Source of the DNA: Nocardia sp. NRRL S-836
GTDB lineage: Bacteria > Actinomycetota > Actinomycetes > Mycobacteriales > Pseudonocardiaceae
Length of the DNA: 64,000 nt
Assembly: GCF_001279525.1 (NCBI RefSeq)
Contig: NZ_LGDY01000111.1
Span: 12,031-76,030 of the forward strand
Reading direction: 5' to 3'
Under the pieces are notes generated by a model. That model was not told the origin of the DNA. It ran no database searches and was given only the letters and a program-made list of their open reading frames with translations. Below are positions 43,308-51,920 of this stretch, in pieces. Position numbers and translations under genes: made by a program. Each line of letters opens with the position of its first letter. Within the stretch, counting starts at the first letter, position 1.

Positions 43308-44858
43308 TCAGTATTTCCAGGTCGTGCCGGTGCCGCGGTACTGCTCGACCGGGATCGGTTCGACGCCGTCGCGCATCCGGTCGGTGTACAGCAGGCCGTG
43401 CAGGTGGTCGACTTCGTGGCGGACGAGCCGGGCGACACCGCGATAGAAGACGGTGATCTTCGTGTCGCCGTCGATGGTGGTGTGCTCGACGTGGACGACG
43501 TGCGCGCAGGGGACCTGACCGCGGACGTCGAAGAACGACAGGCAGCCCTCGTACTGCTCGTCGACCTCGCCGGCGGACTCGATGATGGTCGGGTTGAACA
43601 GGGTGATCGTCTCGCCGTCAAGGGTGCGCACGATGGCGGCGGCCCTGTCGATGCCGATCTGGGGCGCGGCGATGCCCATGCCCTTGCCGAAGGTGTGTGC
43701 CTGGGCGACGCGCTCGGCGGCGGAGTGGAGCTCGGTCACCACGCGGCGGGCGTCCTCGGCCTCGGCCGGGAGGTCGAACCGGCGGGCGACATGGCGCAGC
43801 GCGGGGTCGCTGTCCTGCACGATGCCGAGCGCGGCCATGACGTCGCTGGGCGCGGCAGGAGCACCGCCTCGGGTGGCGCGTCCGCGGAAGTCCCATTCGA
43901 GCCGGTAGCGGGCATGTAGCGGCGGGTCCTCGCAGGACCAGGAGAAGGTGTGCCGGTCGCCGCTGTCGGCGCGGGTGATGGCGGTGGCGAACGGCATGGC
44001 CTGCGCGGTCATCGAGGTGTGCAGGCCCCAGACCGAGGCCGCGAGGTCGGCGGGAAAATCCAGGCACACCGACAGGGTGCGGGTGGGCAGCCGCACGGCG
44101 CGCTGGAACCAGTTGCCCCAGTGCGTCTCGCTCACGGTGTACTCGTACTCGATCCAGCACGCCTCGCCCGGATACAGCGGGAAGTGCCCGTGCTCGCCGG
44201 CGAAGAGCAACCAGACTTCCTTGAACGCGTCGCGGTCGTGGTGAGCGGTCCAGTCCATCGGGTTGGTGCGGCCGCGGCCGTGCCAGGCGTGCAGGTTGAG
44301 CTCGTCCCAGGTCAGCGGGTTCTCGCTGTAGAGCTGGTTGGATCGCTCCGGATCACCGGGATAGCGGTCGACGGAAATGCGGATCAGGTAGCGGCTGATC
44401 GGCTCGCTGCCGTGGTTGACCAGGCGGCGGCGCTGGGTGAGCCGGTAGACGCCGTCGTCGTAGCGCAGCGTCGCGTCATCGTGGTCGACCAGCAGGCCAC
44501 CGGTCCCCGCCTGAAGATCGACCATCGGCGGTGCCGGTGGCCGGGTGCGGGCTGGGCGGTGGGACTCGAGGTCGCGGAACGCGGTGCGCAGAGCGCCGCC
44601 GGCCCGCAGCGCGGACTCCGCGTGCCCGGCGAACGCCTCGGAGGGCCGCTCGGCGCCGGAGAGCACCTTGGACACGTACGAGCGGTCGTAGCCCATGGCC
44701 TTGGCCAGGGCGGCGCGGGAGAAGCCGCGCACGTCGCGCCAGCGTTCGAGCTCGGCCGCGAACACGTTCACCGCACCGCCCGCATCCGCGTCCTCGGAAC
44801 TATGCGTAACGGTGGGCTGCTCGGCCGGGGTGCCGGGTCCGGTCGTTCCCGTCGTCAT
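43308..44858 (-). CDS. XRE regulator fused to a peptide deformylase domain
   Basis: 516 residues from the ATG at 44858, which has GGAGG six bases upstream. An XRE HTH at about 30-80 (SRAALAKAMGYDRSYVSKVLSG), a beta-rich middle domain (about 110-320) with many aromatics, then a complete peptide deformylase domain. The three catalytic motifs are intact: GMGIAAPQIG at about 393-402, EGCLS at 437-441, and HEVDH at 481-485. It could deformylate peptides or sense formylated N-termini while binding DNA. Divergent from a ribonucleotide reductase-like gene. Confidence 0.85.
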   Translation of the reverse strand: MTTGTTGPGTPAEQPTVTHSSEDADAGGAVNVFAAELERWRDVRGFSRAALAKAMGYDRSYVSKVLSGAERPSEAFAGHAESALRAGGALRTAFRDLESHRPARTRPPAPPMVDLQAGTGGLLVDHDDATLRYDDGVYRLTQRRRLVNHGSEPISRYLIRISVDRYPGDPERSNQLYSENPLTWDELNLHAWHGRGRTNPMDWTAHHDRDAFKEVWLLFAGEHGHFPLYPGEACWIEYEYTVSETHWGNWFQRAVRLPTRTLSVCLDFPADLAASVWGLHTSMTAQAMPFATAITRADSGDRHTFSWSCEDPPLHARYRLEWDFRGRATRGGAPAAPSDVMAALGIVQDSDPALRHVARRFDLPAEAEDARRVVTELHSAAERVAQAHTFGKGMGIAAPQIGIDRAAAIVRTLDGETITLFNPTIIESAGEVDEQYEGCLSFFDVRGQVPCAHVVHVEHTTIDGDTKITVFYRGVARLVRHEVDHLHGLLYTDRMRDGVEPIPVEQYRGTGTTWKY

Positions 44859-44888
44859 CGCCGCCTCCAGCACAAACGAGATTGGTGG

Positions 44889-44918
44889 ACCGTGAGTGTG
44901 CGTGAACGCACCGTGAGT
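44889..44918. promoter_or_regulatory. Direct repeat in the divergent promoter, possible operator
   Basis: ACCGTGAGT occurs at 44889-44897 and 44910-44918, 21 bp apart (two helical turns), between the XRE-deformylase gene and the reductase gene. The spacing suits an XRE dimer or pair of dimers. Functional role inferred. Confidence 0.35.
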
Positions 44919-45000
44919 CACCCCTCAGCCTAGAGGCACACCCGGCCGGCGCGGTGTTCTCGATCTCCCAGCACACCTGATCACGGGAGACGAGGACGCA

Positions 45001-46707
45001 ATGTATCGCTCGACGTTCCCCACCACCCCGCACCGCGAGAGCTATCTGCGCACCGGCCGGATGATCTCCGACGACGAGACCGCGCAGGACATGGTGACCC
45101 GCATCGTCACCGCGCTCGAACAGGCCGACGCCCGGTTCGACCCGGCCGGAGCCGAGGCCTTCGGCGAGCGGCTCGGCTGGGCGATGGACACCGAACGGAT
45201 CGTGTTCTCCACCCCGATCATGACCAACGCAGGCCGCCACCACGATCGGCCGCTGGCCGCGTGCGCGGTCCCGCCGGTCGACCTGCACGGCGACCTCGCC
45301 GAGGTCAAGACGATCGTGGACGGCTACCACCAGGCCGGGATGGGCACCGGGTTCACCCTCGACGGCCTCGACGACCCGGTCGGCGTGCTGCGTCACCTCA
45401 ACGACATCGCCGTGGCTGGCGCGAAGTCCGGCGCCGAGGACCGGCCGGTCGGCAACATGGCGATCCTGTCGCTGGACCACCCGCGCGCCGCGGAGTTCAT
45501 CGGCTGCAAGGTCGGCGCCGACACCCGCGGCGAGCAGTGGAAGTTCAACATCTCCCTGCACGTCACCGACGCCCAGATGCGCACCGCGCTCGCCAGGGCC
45601 GGACGGGAACGGGACCTGCTGATCGCCGCGGCCGAGGCCGCGCACGCCTGCGCCGATCCGGGGTTGCTGTTCGCCGATCGAATGAACGACGGCAACCCGA
45701 CGCCGGAGGTGGGCGCCTACGTCTCCACCGCACCGTGCGCGGAGGTCGGTCTCGTGGCCGGGGAGACCTGCCAGTTCGGCTACCTCAACCTAGGCCGCTT
45801 CCACACCGGCAGCGGCACCATCCCGGTCGACCTGGACGCCCTCGCGGACACGACCCGCACCCTGGTCCGGGCGCTCGACGACGCGATCGAAGCCAGCCTC
45901 GCCCACTACCCCAACCCGCTGTCCGCGAGGGTCATGGGCGTCAAACGCAAGATTGGCGTCGGGGTGTGCGGGCTGGCCGACCTGCTGCTGGCCGCCGGCC
46001 TCCCGTACGACAGCGCCGAGGCCCGGCGGCTGACCCAGGAGGTCCTCGCCCTGGTCAACTACACCTCGAAACTCGCCTCCGCCGAGCTCGCCCGCCACCG
46101 CGGCGCCTGCCCCGCAGTCGGCGGCGGCCGGTCCCGCTACGCGCAGCCCGCGTTCCTGCGGCGCTTCGCCGAGCTCGGCGCCACCACCGTGACCCGCCGC
46201 GACTGGGACGCCCTGGCCGCCGAGATCGCCCAGACCGGGATGCTGCGCAACTCCTCCACCATCGCCGTGCCGCCGACCGGGCGGTCCGCCCCGGTGGTCG
46301 GCGCGTCGACCGGGATCGAGCCCCTGTTCCGGCTGTCGGGCGAGCAGCCCGGCCACCGGCGCACCGGGGTCGTCTTCGCGCTGCAGCAGGCCGGGCGGAC
46401 CGACGTGCTCGGGTTCGTCGACACCCACGGCCGGCTGCCCGCCGACCCGACCCTGCCCGCACACCTGCGGGCGCTGCTGGCCACCGCCACCCAGATCAGC
46501 CCGGCCGGGCACCTGGCGATGGCCGCCGCCGTGCAGGCCTGCGTCGACGAGGCCGTGTCCAAGACCGTCAACCTGCCCGGCACCGCCCGCGCCATCGACG
46601 TCTACGACACCTACGCCACCGCGTTCGAGCTCGGCTGCAAGGGCATTACTGTGTACGTCGACGGATCCCGCAGTGTCGAGCCCCAAGCCCTCGCCACGGC
46701 CAGCTGA
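45001..46707 (+). CDS. Short class II-like ribonucleotide reductase
   Basis: 568 residues, shorter than typical NrdJ. Family segments in order: FSTPIMTNAG, first active-site Cys in LAACAVPPV (Cys88), GNMAILSLDHPRAAEFIGCK, FNISLHVTD, and the radical-site loop TAPCAEV (Cys246, Glu248). A second redox Cys lies in ETCQFGYLNL (Cys257), followed by PPTGRSAPVVGASTGIEPLF. The invariant Asn two residues before the radical Cys is Ala244 here. There is no C-terminal CxxC tail and no Tyr pair, so a B12-type mechanism is most likely. The substrate may be unusual. Confidence 0.83.
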   Translation: MYRSTFPTTPHRESYLRTGRMISDDETAQDMVTRIVTALEQADARFDPAGAEAFGERLGWAMDTERIVFSTPIMTNAGRHHDRPLAACAVPPVDLHGDLAEVKTIVDGYHQAGMGTGFTLDGLDDPVGVLRHLNDIAVAGAKSGAEDRPVGNMAILSLDHPRAAEFIGCKVGADTRGEQWKFNISLHVTDAQMRTALARAGRERDLLIAAAEAAHACADPGLLFADRMNDGNPTPEVGAYVSTAPCAEVGLVAGETCQFGYLNLGRFHTGSGTIPVDLDALADTTRTLVRALDDAIEASLAHYPNPLSARVMGVKRKIGVGVCGLADLLLAAGLPYDSAEARRLTQEVLALVNYTSKLASAELARHRGACPAVGGGRSRYAQPAFLRRFAELGATTVTRRDWDALAAEIAQTGMLRNSSTIAVPPTGRSAPVVGASTGIEPLFRLSGEQPGHRRTGVVFALQQAGRTDVLGFVDTHGRLPADPTLPAHLRALLATATQISPAGHLAMAAAVQACVDEAVSKTVNLPGTARAIDVYDTYATAFELGCKGITVYVDGSRSVEPQALATAS

Positions 46708-46717
46708 GGATAACTCT

Positions 46718-47197
46718 GTGCCGCACAACGCAGCGCCGCAGTACGTGTTCGACACCAAACACGACCGCTACCCGCTGGCCGTGCACGTCTTCCTTGTCCA
46801 GCACGGGAAGATCCTGCTGATGCGCCGCGCCGGCAGCGGCTACGCCGACGGGCAGCTGGGGCTGCCCGCCGGCCACGTCGACCTCGGCGAGACCCCCACC
46901 GGATGCGCCGTGCGCGAAGTCGCCGAGGAACTCGGCATCACCCTCGACCCGGCCGCCCTGCGGCCGGGCGGCACGATGTTCCGCAACTCCCAGGAACCCC
47001 GCGTGGACATCTTCTTCACCACGAACGCGTGGGACGGCACACCGCAGATCCGCGAACCGCACAAGTGCACCGACCTGGTCTGGGCCGACCCCGATGACCT
47101 GCCGGCCGACGCGCTGGACTTCCTCGCCCCGGCATGGGACGACGCGCGGAACGGACGCGTCCTGCGGGAGTACGGCTTCACTCCGGTCCCGGCATAG
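46718..47197 (+). CDS. NUDIX hydrolase
   Basis: 159 residues from a GTG 11 bp after the reductase stop, with GAGGA upstream. The full Nudix box is GHVDLGETPTGCAVREVAEE followed by LGI, matching GX5EX7REUXEEXGU. It should hydrolyse a nucleoside diphosphate derivative. Co-transcription with the reductase suggests it removes or supplies a nucleotide in the same pathway. Confidence 0.88.
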   Translation: MPHNAAPQYVFDTKHDRYPLAVHVFLVQHGKILLMRRAGSGYADGQLGLPAGHVDLGETPTGCAVREVAEELGITLDPAALRPGGTMFRNSQEPRVDIFFTTNAWDGTPQIREPHKCTDLVWADPDDLPADALDFLAPAWDDARNGRVLREYGFTPVPA

Positions 47198-47225
47198 CCG
47201 TCCCAGCCGCACACGTGGTCACCCG

Positions 47226-47785
47226 CTACCTGGAACTGCCAGGCTGGTCGGGTTCCACGAGTACGTCGAAGGCGGTGATGGTGCGGGCGACGCCGGCGTC
47301 GCGCATCGCGCGGCCGCGGTGCTGGCCGTTGTCGTACCAGGTCTTGTCCTCCTCCTTGTCGTGCTGCGGGACGATCGAGTCGAGGAACAGGCTCTGTACC
47401 GCCAGCAGCTGCCAGCCGGTGAGGCCTTTGGCCTACGCCGGCCCGCCGATGTCGCGCCAGCCGATCGGGTGCTCAAGCGGCGCGCCGCGAACGCGGCCCC
47501 GAGCTCGCGGCGACCGTTCTCCGCCGCGGCGTCACTCTTCACGCCGTCAAGCACTGCCTGATCCATGCGTTCGGTGCCGGTGCGCACGGCGCGCTGGCAG
47601 CCGCAGTTGATCAGCGTCATCAGTGACCCGATGTGTCCGGTCGACCGCGCGAACAGATAGTCCGACAGCTTGTCGGCCAGCATCCCCGGCCGCGCGTCGG
47701 CCGGCACCAAGCGCCGCTCGATCGCCAGCGGGATCGCGCACCACTGCTTGCGGTGCGCGGCGTTGTCGATCAGGAACAGCTCCAT
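47226..47785 (-). pseudogene. TniB-like transposition ATPase remnant
   Basis: The right part reads MELFLIDNAAHRKQWCAIPL and later LSDYLFARSTGHIGSLMTLI, then RTGTERMDQAVLDGVKSDAA, which matches the C-terminal half of TniB-like AAA proteins of Tn5053-type transposons. Near 47478 the frame shifts by one (LEHPIGWRDIGGPA, then TAG). The same frame then continues KGLTGWQLLAVQSLFLDSIV to a stop at 47226. No Walker motifs remain. Confidence 0.6.
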
Positions 47786-47929
47786 GCCGAGCTGGCCGAG
47801 GCCACCGGAGCCCGCACTGCCTGCCGGGTCACCGCTGATCTGGGCGCGGTGAAGCGCGATCGGCGGTAAGCGGCTGCGGTCGCTGCTGTGCCGCTGCGGA
47901 TCGTGGCCGCGGATCCGCGCTGCGGTCGG

Positions 47930-48068
47930 CCGATCATGTCGGCGTCAACGCCGGCCAGCGGCACCGCGAACTCCTCGCCACCCCAGCGGGCGACGAGGCG
48001 ATAGCCGCGCACCGTGTGCTGGATCGCGTCGGCGACCGCCCCCAGGGCCTGTGGCGGGGTCCGGCTAC
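47930..48068 (-). pseudogene. GGDEF (diguanylate cyclase) fragment
   Basis: About 46 residues: PQALGAVADAIQHTVRGYRL then VARWGGEEFAVPLAGVDADM, the active-site strand-turn-strand of a GGDEF domain. Neither end of the domain is present, so it is a remnant. Confidence 0.65.
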
Positions 48069-48104
48069 GCTGCCTCCGGACACGCGAAGCCTGGGGGAAC
48101 AAAC

Positions 48105-48752
48105 GTGAATGTGCGTATTTGTGCTGCCGTCGCGGTGGTGGCCGTACTGACCACGGCCTGCGGTGGTGAGCCGGTGGCCGCGCCGCCGGCCGCGACCACC
48201 ACGACGACCACTGTGCCGCCGACTCCGGCGGAACTGGACCAGCGCGCGAAGGCGGCGATCGCCCCACCCGGCGCGTTCGACGCGCTCGGCGGCCAGTTGA
48301 GGCAGAGCACGCCGGCCAGCGACAACGAGCCTGGCGCGGACGGCGAGATCGTCACCACGCTCTGCGGAAGCAGCGAGATGCGCGTCGACGGTACCTCGGT
48401 CGCCCGGACCCGCGTCTGGACGGGCCGGGTGAGCTTGTTCCAGCGCGTCCACGCCATGTCCGACCGCACGGCGGCCACGCTGGTGGGGGCAGTGCAGACC
48501 AGACTCAACAGCTGTGCGAAAGACCGTGCCGAACAGACCAAGGCGGTCGCCAAGCCGGACGGCGTGGACGACTTCTTCGCGCACTGCGAAGCAAATCGGG
48601 ATCCGGAACAGGTTCCGTGGTCCTGCCACGCGATGATGGGTCGCGGCACGCTCATCACCGTCGTGGTGGCGTCCGGCCAGACCAAGGCGGCGGCCGAAGC
48701 CCAGCTGACCTCGGTGGTGCCGATCTTCGCCGAGTCGTTCGTCAAAGCCTGA
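48105..48752 (+). CDS. Lipoprotein, PknH sensor-domain-like
   Basis: 215 residues from a GTG with TGGGGGAAC upstream; the frame open before it is not used. Lipobox LTTAC at about 16-20, a Thr/Pro linker, and an extracellular domain with Cys at LCGSSEM, NSCAKDR, AHCEANR and WSCHAMM. Four Cys and the C-terminal FAESFVKA resemble the PknH extracellular sensor family of actinobacteria. Confidence 0.65.
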   Translation: MNVRICAAVAVVAVLTTACGGEPVAAPPAATTTTTTVPPTPAELDQRAKAAIAPPGAFDALGGQLRQSTPASDNEPGADGEIVTTLCGSSEMRVDGTSVARTRVWTGRVSLFQRVHAMSDRTAATLVGAVQTRLNSCAKDRAEQTKAVAKPDGVDDFFAHCEANRDPEQVPWSCHAMMGRGTLITVVVASGQTKAAAEAQLTSVVPIFAESFVKA

Positions 48753-49058
48753 CCGCAGCTCCTGGACGATGGACGCGTTCTGCACGCGGAGCGCGTCCTG
48801 CCCGGGGGCGCACCGAAGAATCGCCGGGTACTCGCAGGCGCCCGGCATCGCGAGGACTTGACCGTCGACGCCACTGCGGTCCGATCTGGACGTTCCCTGT
48901 CGTAGTGCGAGCTTTGCACGCGTACCGCTTTGATCACCAGACGAACGCCAACTCGTGAGCACGACCCGACGAGTCGAGCAGAGGTCCTCGAGACAGTCCA
49001 GCTGGTGGGTTGTAGCGTCTTGACTGACCTCGTCTCTTCGAGCTGTGGTGGTCCTCCG
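48753..49058. other. Gene-free intergenic region
   Basis: No supported ORF and no clear repeat. It may hold the promoter of the small gene at 49059. Confidence 0.35.
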
Positions 49059-49388
49059 ATGAACGACGGCTTCGACCAGGATGCATACAACTCGGCCTAC
49101 CGCGAGCTGGCGAATGCGTTCTACAACGGCGATATCAGCCAGACCGCAGAGGCGATCGTCAACGAGGTACAAGCTCGGCAGCGAGACCGGGGGATGAGCT
49201 ACCTTGTGCGGCTCTCTCAATCCTTCAACGGTCGGAGCGAGTTGGTTCGCGCGATCGTGCTTGCTGGACGCGACGGCTCTGCGGCGTCGGTCGGTGCCGT
49301 CGACTCGGCGGTAGCCGCAGTAGCGACGACGTTGCTGCGGTTTGAAGCGGGGCAGGCCGAAACGCAGGCGCCAGCCGCTCGTTCGTAG
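49059..49388 (+). CDS. Small hypothetical protein
   Basis: 109 residues from an ATG at 49059. Helical and soluble: DQDAYNSAYRELANAFYNGD, then VNEVQARQRDRGMSYLVRLS. No motif recognised. Amino-acid composition is protein-like, and no TM or signal is present. Confidence 0.5.
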   Translation: MNDGFDQDAYNSAYRELANAFYNGDISQTAEAIVNEVQARQRDRGMSYLVRLSQSFNGRSELVRAIVLAGRDGSAASVGAVDSAVAAVATTLLRFEAGQAETQAPAARS

Positions 49389-49498
49389 GGGAGATGACGC
49401 TACTGCCACCAAGCCTGTTCTGGACCGTTGCATCCTTCGATCGGGCAGGACCAGTCCGACGAGAGGCTTAGCAGAGCTGGCACCTGCGATAATGGCAG

Positions 49499-49765
49499 GT
49501 GGGGGGTCAGATTCACCGAGCAGAAGATCCCGACGTGTCTGATCTCATCCCGAAGCTGGCGAGACGCGACGAGTCTGTCCGCTTTGGATGGTGCTTCAGC
49601 CATGGCCGGCTTCATCACAATCCGGCACGGTGCACGGCATTTTGGGTTCCGCTAGCCGCTGAGGATGAAGGCGCTGCGCTGGTGGAGAAGCGCCGACAGT
49701 TCGGTGATGCCCGTTTCCTTGATGAGCTGACACCTGAACACCAGTTTCAGGTTCTTGGCCGCTGA
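49499..49765 (+). CDS. Possible small hypothetical protein
   Basis: Up to 88 residues from a GTG. Segments RFGWCFSHGRLHHNPARC and FLDELTPEHQFQVLG look protein-like, but no ribosome site is visible and no family is recognised. It may be a remnant. Confidence 0.3.
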   Translation: MGGQIHRAEDPDVSDLIPKLARRDESVRFGWCFSHGRLHHNPARCTAFWVPLAAEDEGAALVEKRRQFGDARFLDELTPEHQFQVLGR

Positions 49766-49944
49766 GGACGTGAACCGCAAGCAGTTGCTCGCCAGCGCCG
49801 CTCAGACCCGATAGCCGGCGCCCAAGGACCGGTTCAGCCTCGCAGGCCGCACGGCTGTCGAAGGAACGCCGGGCGGCCCACGACGCCGTCATATCAGCTC
49901 GACGACCTCGGAGTTCGCGAGCGCTCGCAGCGCAACACCTCGGA

Positions 49945-50808
49945 TTAGCGTGATGGCCGTCTAGGTTGATCGCCTGGTAGCGAGGTGGCATGGCGTGTCC
50001 TCGGCGAGCACGCGGCCGCGGTTGCGCGGGCGCGCTCGCCGTCTGAAGGTGTGGGGCCGAAGATGGCCTCCTTCGCTGCGGTGGCGAGTTCGGCCTGCGT
50101 CGGTGCCGTCAGGCCGAGCCGGTTCCAGGCGAAGATGATGTGGAGGGCGATGACTGCCCGGATGCCGCGGGTGAGAAGTCCTTCTTTCCGCAGGGTTCTG
50201 AGCATGTCCCCGGCGTGGGTGTACGCGGCGAGCCAGCCGGGGTCGACGAGGGCGCTGCGGGCTGTTCCGCGCAGCAGGTGCGCGACTTGTGCGGTGAAGG
50301 CAACCCAGGTCTGCGGATCGCGTGAACTAGTTGACGCCGCGGGGCGGTAGTCGGCGACTTGTGCCCAGACGTCGCCTTGCTCGTTGGGATCGAGTTCTGC
50401 CGCGCGCATCAGCGCGGTGAACAGGACGAGGGAGCGTTCCCGCCGGTCGGCCGCTTCGGTAGCGAGGTAGGTCAGCAGGAAGCGGCTGTCCTGGCAGAAG
50501 AGCTCGTGGGTCAGGTCCATGCTCTGGGGACCGCCGAAGGCGTGGGTCTCGGGTTCGTAGATGTCACGAGTCCAGGCGAGTCCCGCGGTGAGGACGGGGT
50601 GCACCGGATCGTCGGTGAGGTCGGCTGGCTTGGTGATGTGGTAGCGGATCCGCCAGGCACCTTTGCGGACGAACCACCACTGCAGGGCCAGGTCGCGCTC
50701 GCGTAGTTCTGTGAGGACACGGGAGAGGTGCGCGACGGCGTGGTGCTCGCGTGCAGCGGGGCTGGTGCCGGGGAACGTGAGGTTGCGCTGGGTCCACATG
50801 GTCTGCAT
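49945..50808 (-). CDS. Stand-alone SpaB_C-type (thiopeptide-type) lanthipeptide biosynthesis protein
   Basis: 287 residues from the ATG at 50808. The sequence LALQWWFVRKGAWRIRYHIT is the start signature of the SpaB_C/elimination-type domain seen at the C-terminus of LanB and in thiopeptide cycloaddition enzymes. Later segments (LFTALMRAAELDPNEQGDVW) also fit. It lies 15 bp after lanC. Because the LanB here already has such a domain, this is an additional enzyme: an extra eliminase, a partner, or a modifier of another residue. The chemistry cannot be decided from sequence. Confidence 0.75.
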   Translation of the reverse strand: MQTMWTQRNLTFPGTSPAAREHHAVAHLSRVLTELRERDLALQWWFVRKGAWRIRYHITKPADLTDDPVHPVLTAGLAWTRDIYEPETHAFGGPQSMDLTHELFCQDSRFLLTYLATEAADRRERSLVLFTALMRAAELDPNEQGDVWAQVADYRPAASTSSRDPQTWVAFTAQVAHLLRGTARSALVDPGWLAAYTHAGDMLRTLRKEGLLTRGIRAVIALHIIFAWNRLGLTAPTQAELATAAKEAIFGPTPSDGERARATAAACSPRTRHATSLPGDQPRRPSR

Positions 50809-50822
50809 GGGTGGCCTTTCGA

Positions 50823-51920
50823 TCAGCTCAGCAGGAGGCAGGAGTCCCAGGAGGTGACGGTGGTGGCTAAATCGGCCAGCGTGGTGCCGGCCGCGCCGGT
50901 GAGGAAGCCGGGGGGTTGGTCGACTGGTGCGGGAGTGCGTTGATGGCATGCCAGCGCCGGGGAGAGGTCCAGGTGGCAGTGTGCGTCGGTGGCGATGCGG
51001 CGCGCGGTGATCAGCAGGCCGCCGGTGCCGTGGCAGAGGTTTCTGTCGGTGAGTCGGCCGAGCTGGGCGGGGTCGGTGAGGCAGTCGGCGAGGGCCTGTT
51101 CGGCTGTGTGCTGGCGGTGGTGGTCGTTCATCGCTCGCGCGGCGGCGTGCAGTGCGCGGGCGATGCCGGGGGTGCCGTAGCACCAGGAGGGCTGGTGCGG
51201 GTGTGTCTGGACGGGCTGTGCGGTGTCGAGCTCGGCGAGGGTGATGGTCTTGGGCCACCAGCGGCCGCGGCCGTCGCGGTGTTGCTCCCACGTGTCGAGC
51301 CAGTCGCAGATCCGGGTGATGGCGGTGGTCTGGCCGCTGACGTGGATGCCGTCGAGGTGTGCGAGGGCCAGCAGAGTGAGCGGTCCGGTGATGCCGTGTG
51401 CCATGCCGTGGTTGGAGTGGCCGCCTGCGGGCGCGGGCTTGGTGCGCTGGTGGCTGTGCAGGGTCCACCAGCCGGGCAGGCCGTCGAGTGGCTCGGTCAG
51501 CCGCACGAGGTACTCGAGGATGTCGCGGAGCAGGTCGTGGTTGCCGCTGCGGCGGGCGACGACCCCGAGCCCGGTCAGTCCGCTGATGAGGTCGTATTCG
51601 GTGATCGCCGGTCGGCGGTGCCGGTCGATGCGATCGTGGGCCTGTGCGAGCCGGGTCCGGGTGATGGTGGTGGTCGCCCTGTCGACGACCTCCCTGTCGT
51701 AGCGGTGGCCGGGGTGGTCGCCGGCGGCGTGCAGGAGGAACGACAGCGCCGGGGCTCCGTAGTACAGGCTGGTGTCCACCGCGCAGCTCACCGGGTCGGC
51801 GGTGGCCTGCTGCAGCGCGGTGTGCGCGGCGGTCCAGCTGGCGGTGCCGGTGTGTGCTTGTTCGAGTCGCAGGAGCGCGATCCCGGCCGCGCCGCCGCTG
51901 AGGCACTGGCCGGCGCTCAT
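50823..51920 (-). CDS. lanC: LanC-type lanthionine cyclase
   Basis: 365 residues from the ATG at 51920, in an ATGA overlap with lanB; the longer open frame is a shadow of lanB. Zinc ligands Cys247 (WCYGTPG) and Cys296-His297 (CHGTGG) are intact, as is the GHSNHGMAHG loop at about 167-176. It adds Cys thiols to dehydro-residues made by LanB. Alpha-toroid repeats are implied by the regular GITG / GTPG / GTGG spacing. Confidence 0.92.
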   Translation of the reverse strand: MSAGQCLSGGAAGIALLRLEQAHTGTASWTAAHTALQQATADPVSCAVDTSLYYGAPALSFLLHAAGDHPGHRYDREVVDRATTTITRTRLAQAHDRIDRHRRPAITEYDLISGLTGLGVVARRSGNHDLLRDILEYLVRLTEPLDGLPGWWTLHSHQRTKPAPAGGHSNHGMAHGITGPLTLLALAHLDGIHVSGQTTAITRICDWLDTWEQHRDGRGRWWPKTITLAELDTAQPVQTHPHQPSWCYGTPGIARALHAAARAMNDHHRQHTAEQALADCLTDPAQLGRLTDRNLCHGTGGLLITARRIATDAHCHLDLSPALACHQRTPAPVDQPPGFLTGAAGTTLADLATTVTSWDSCLLLS

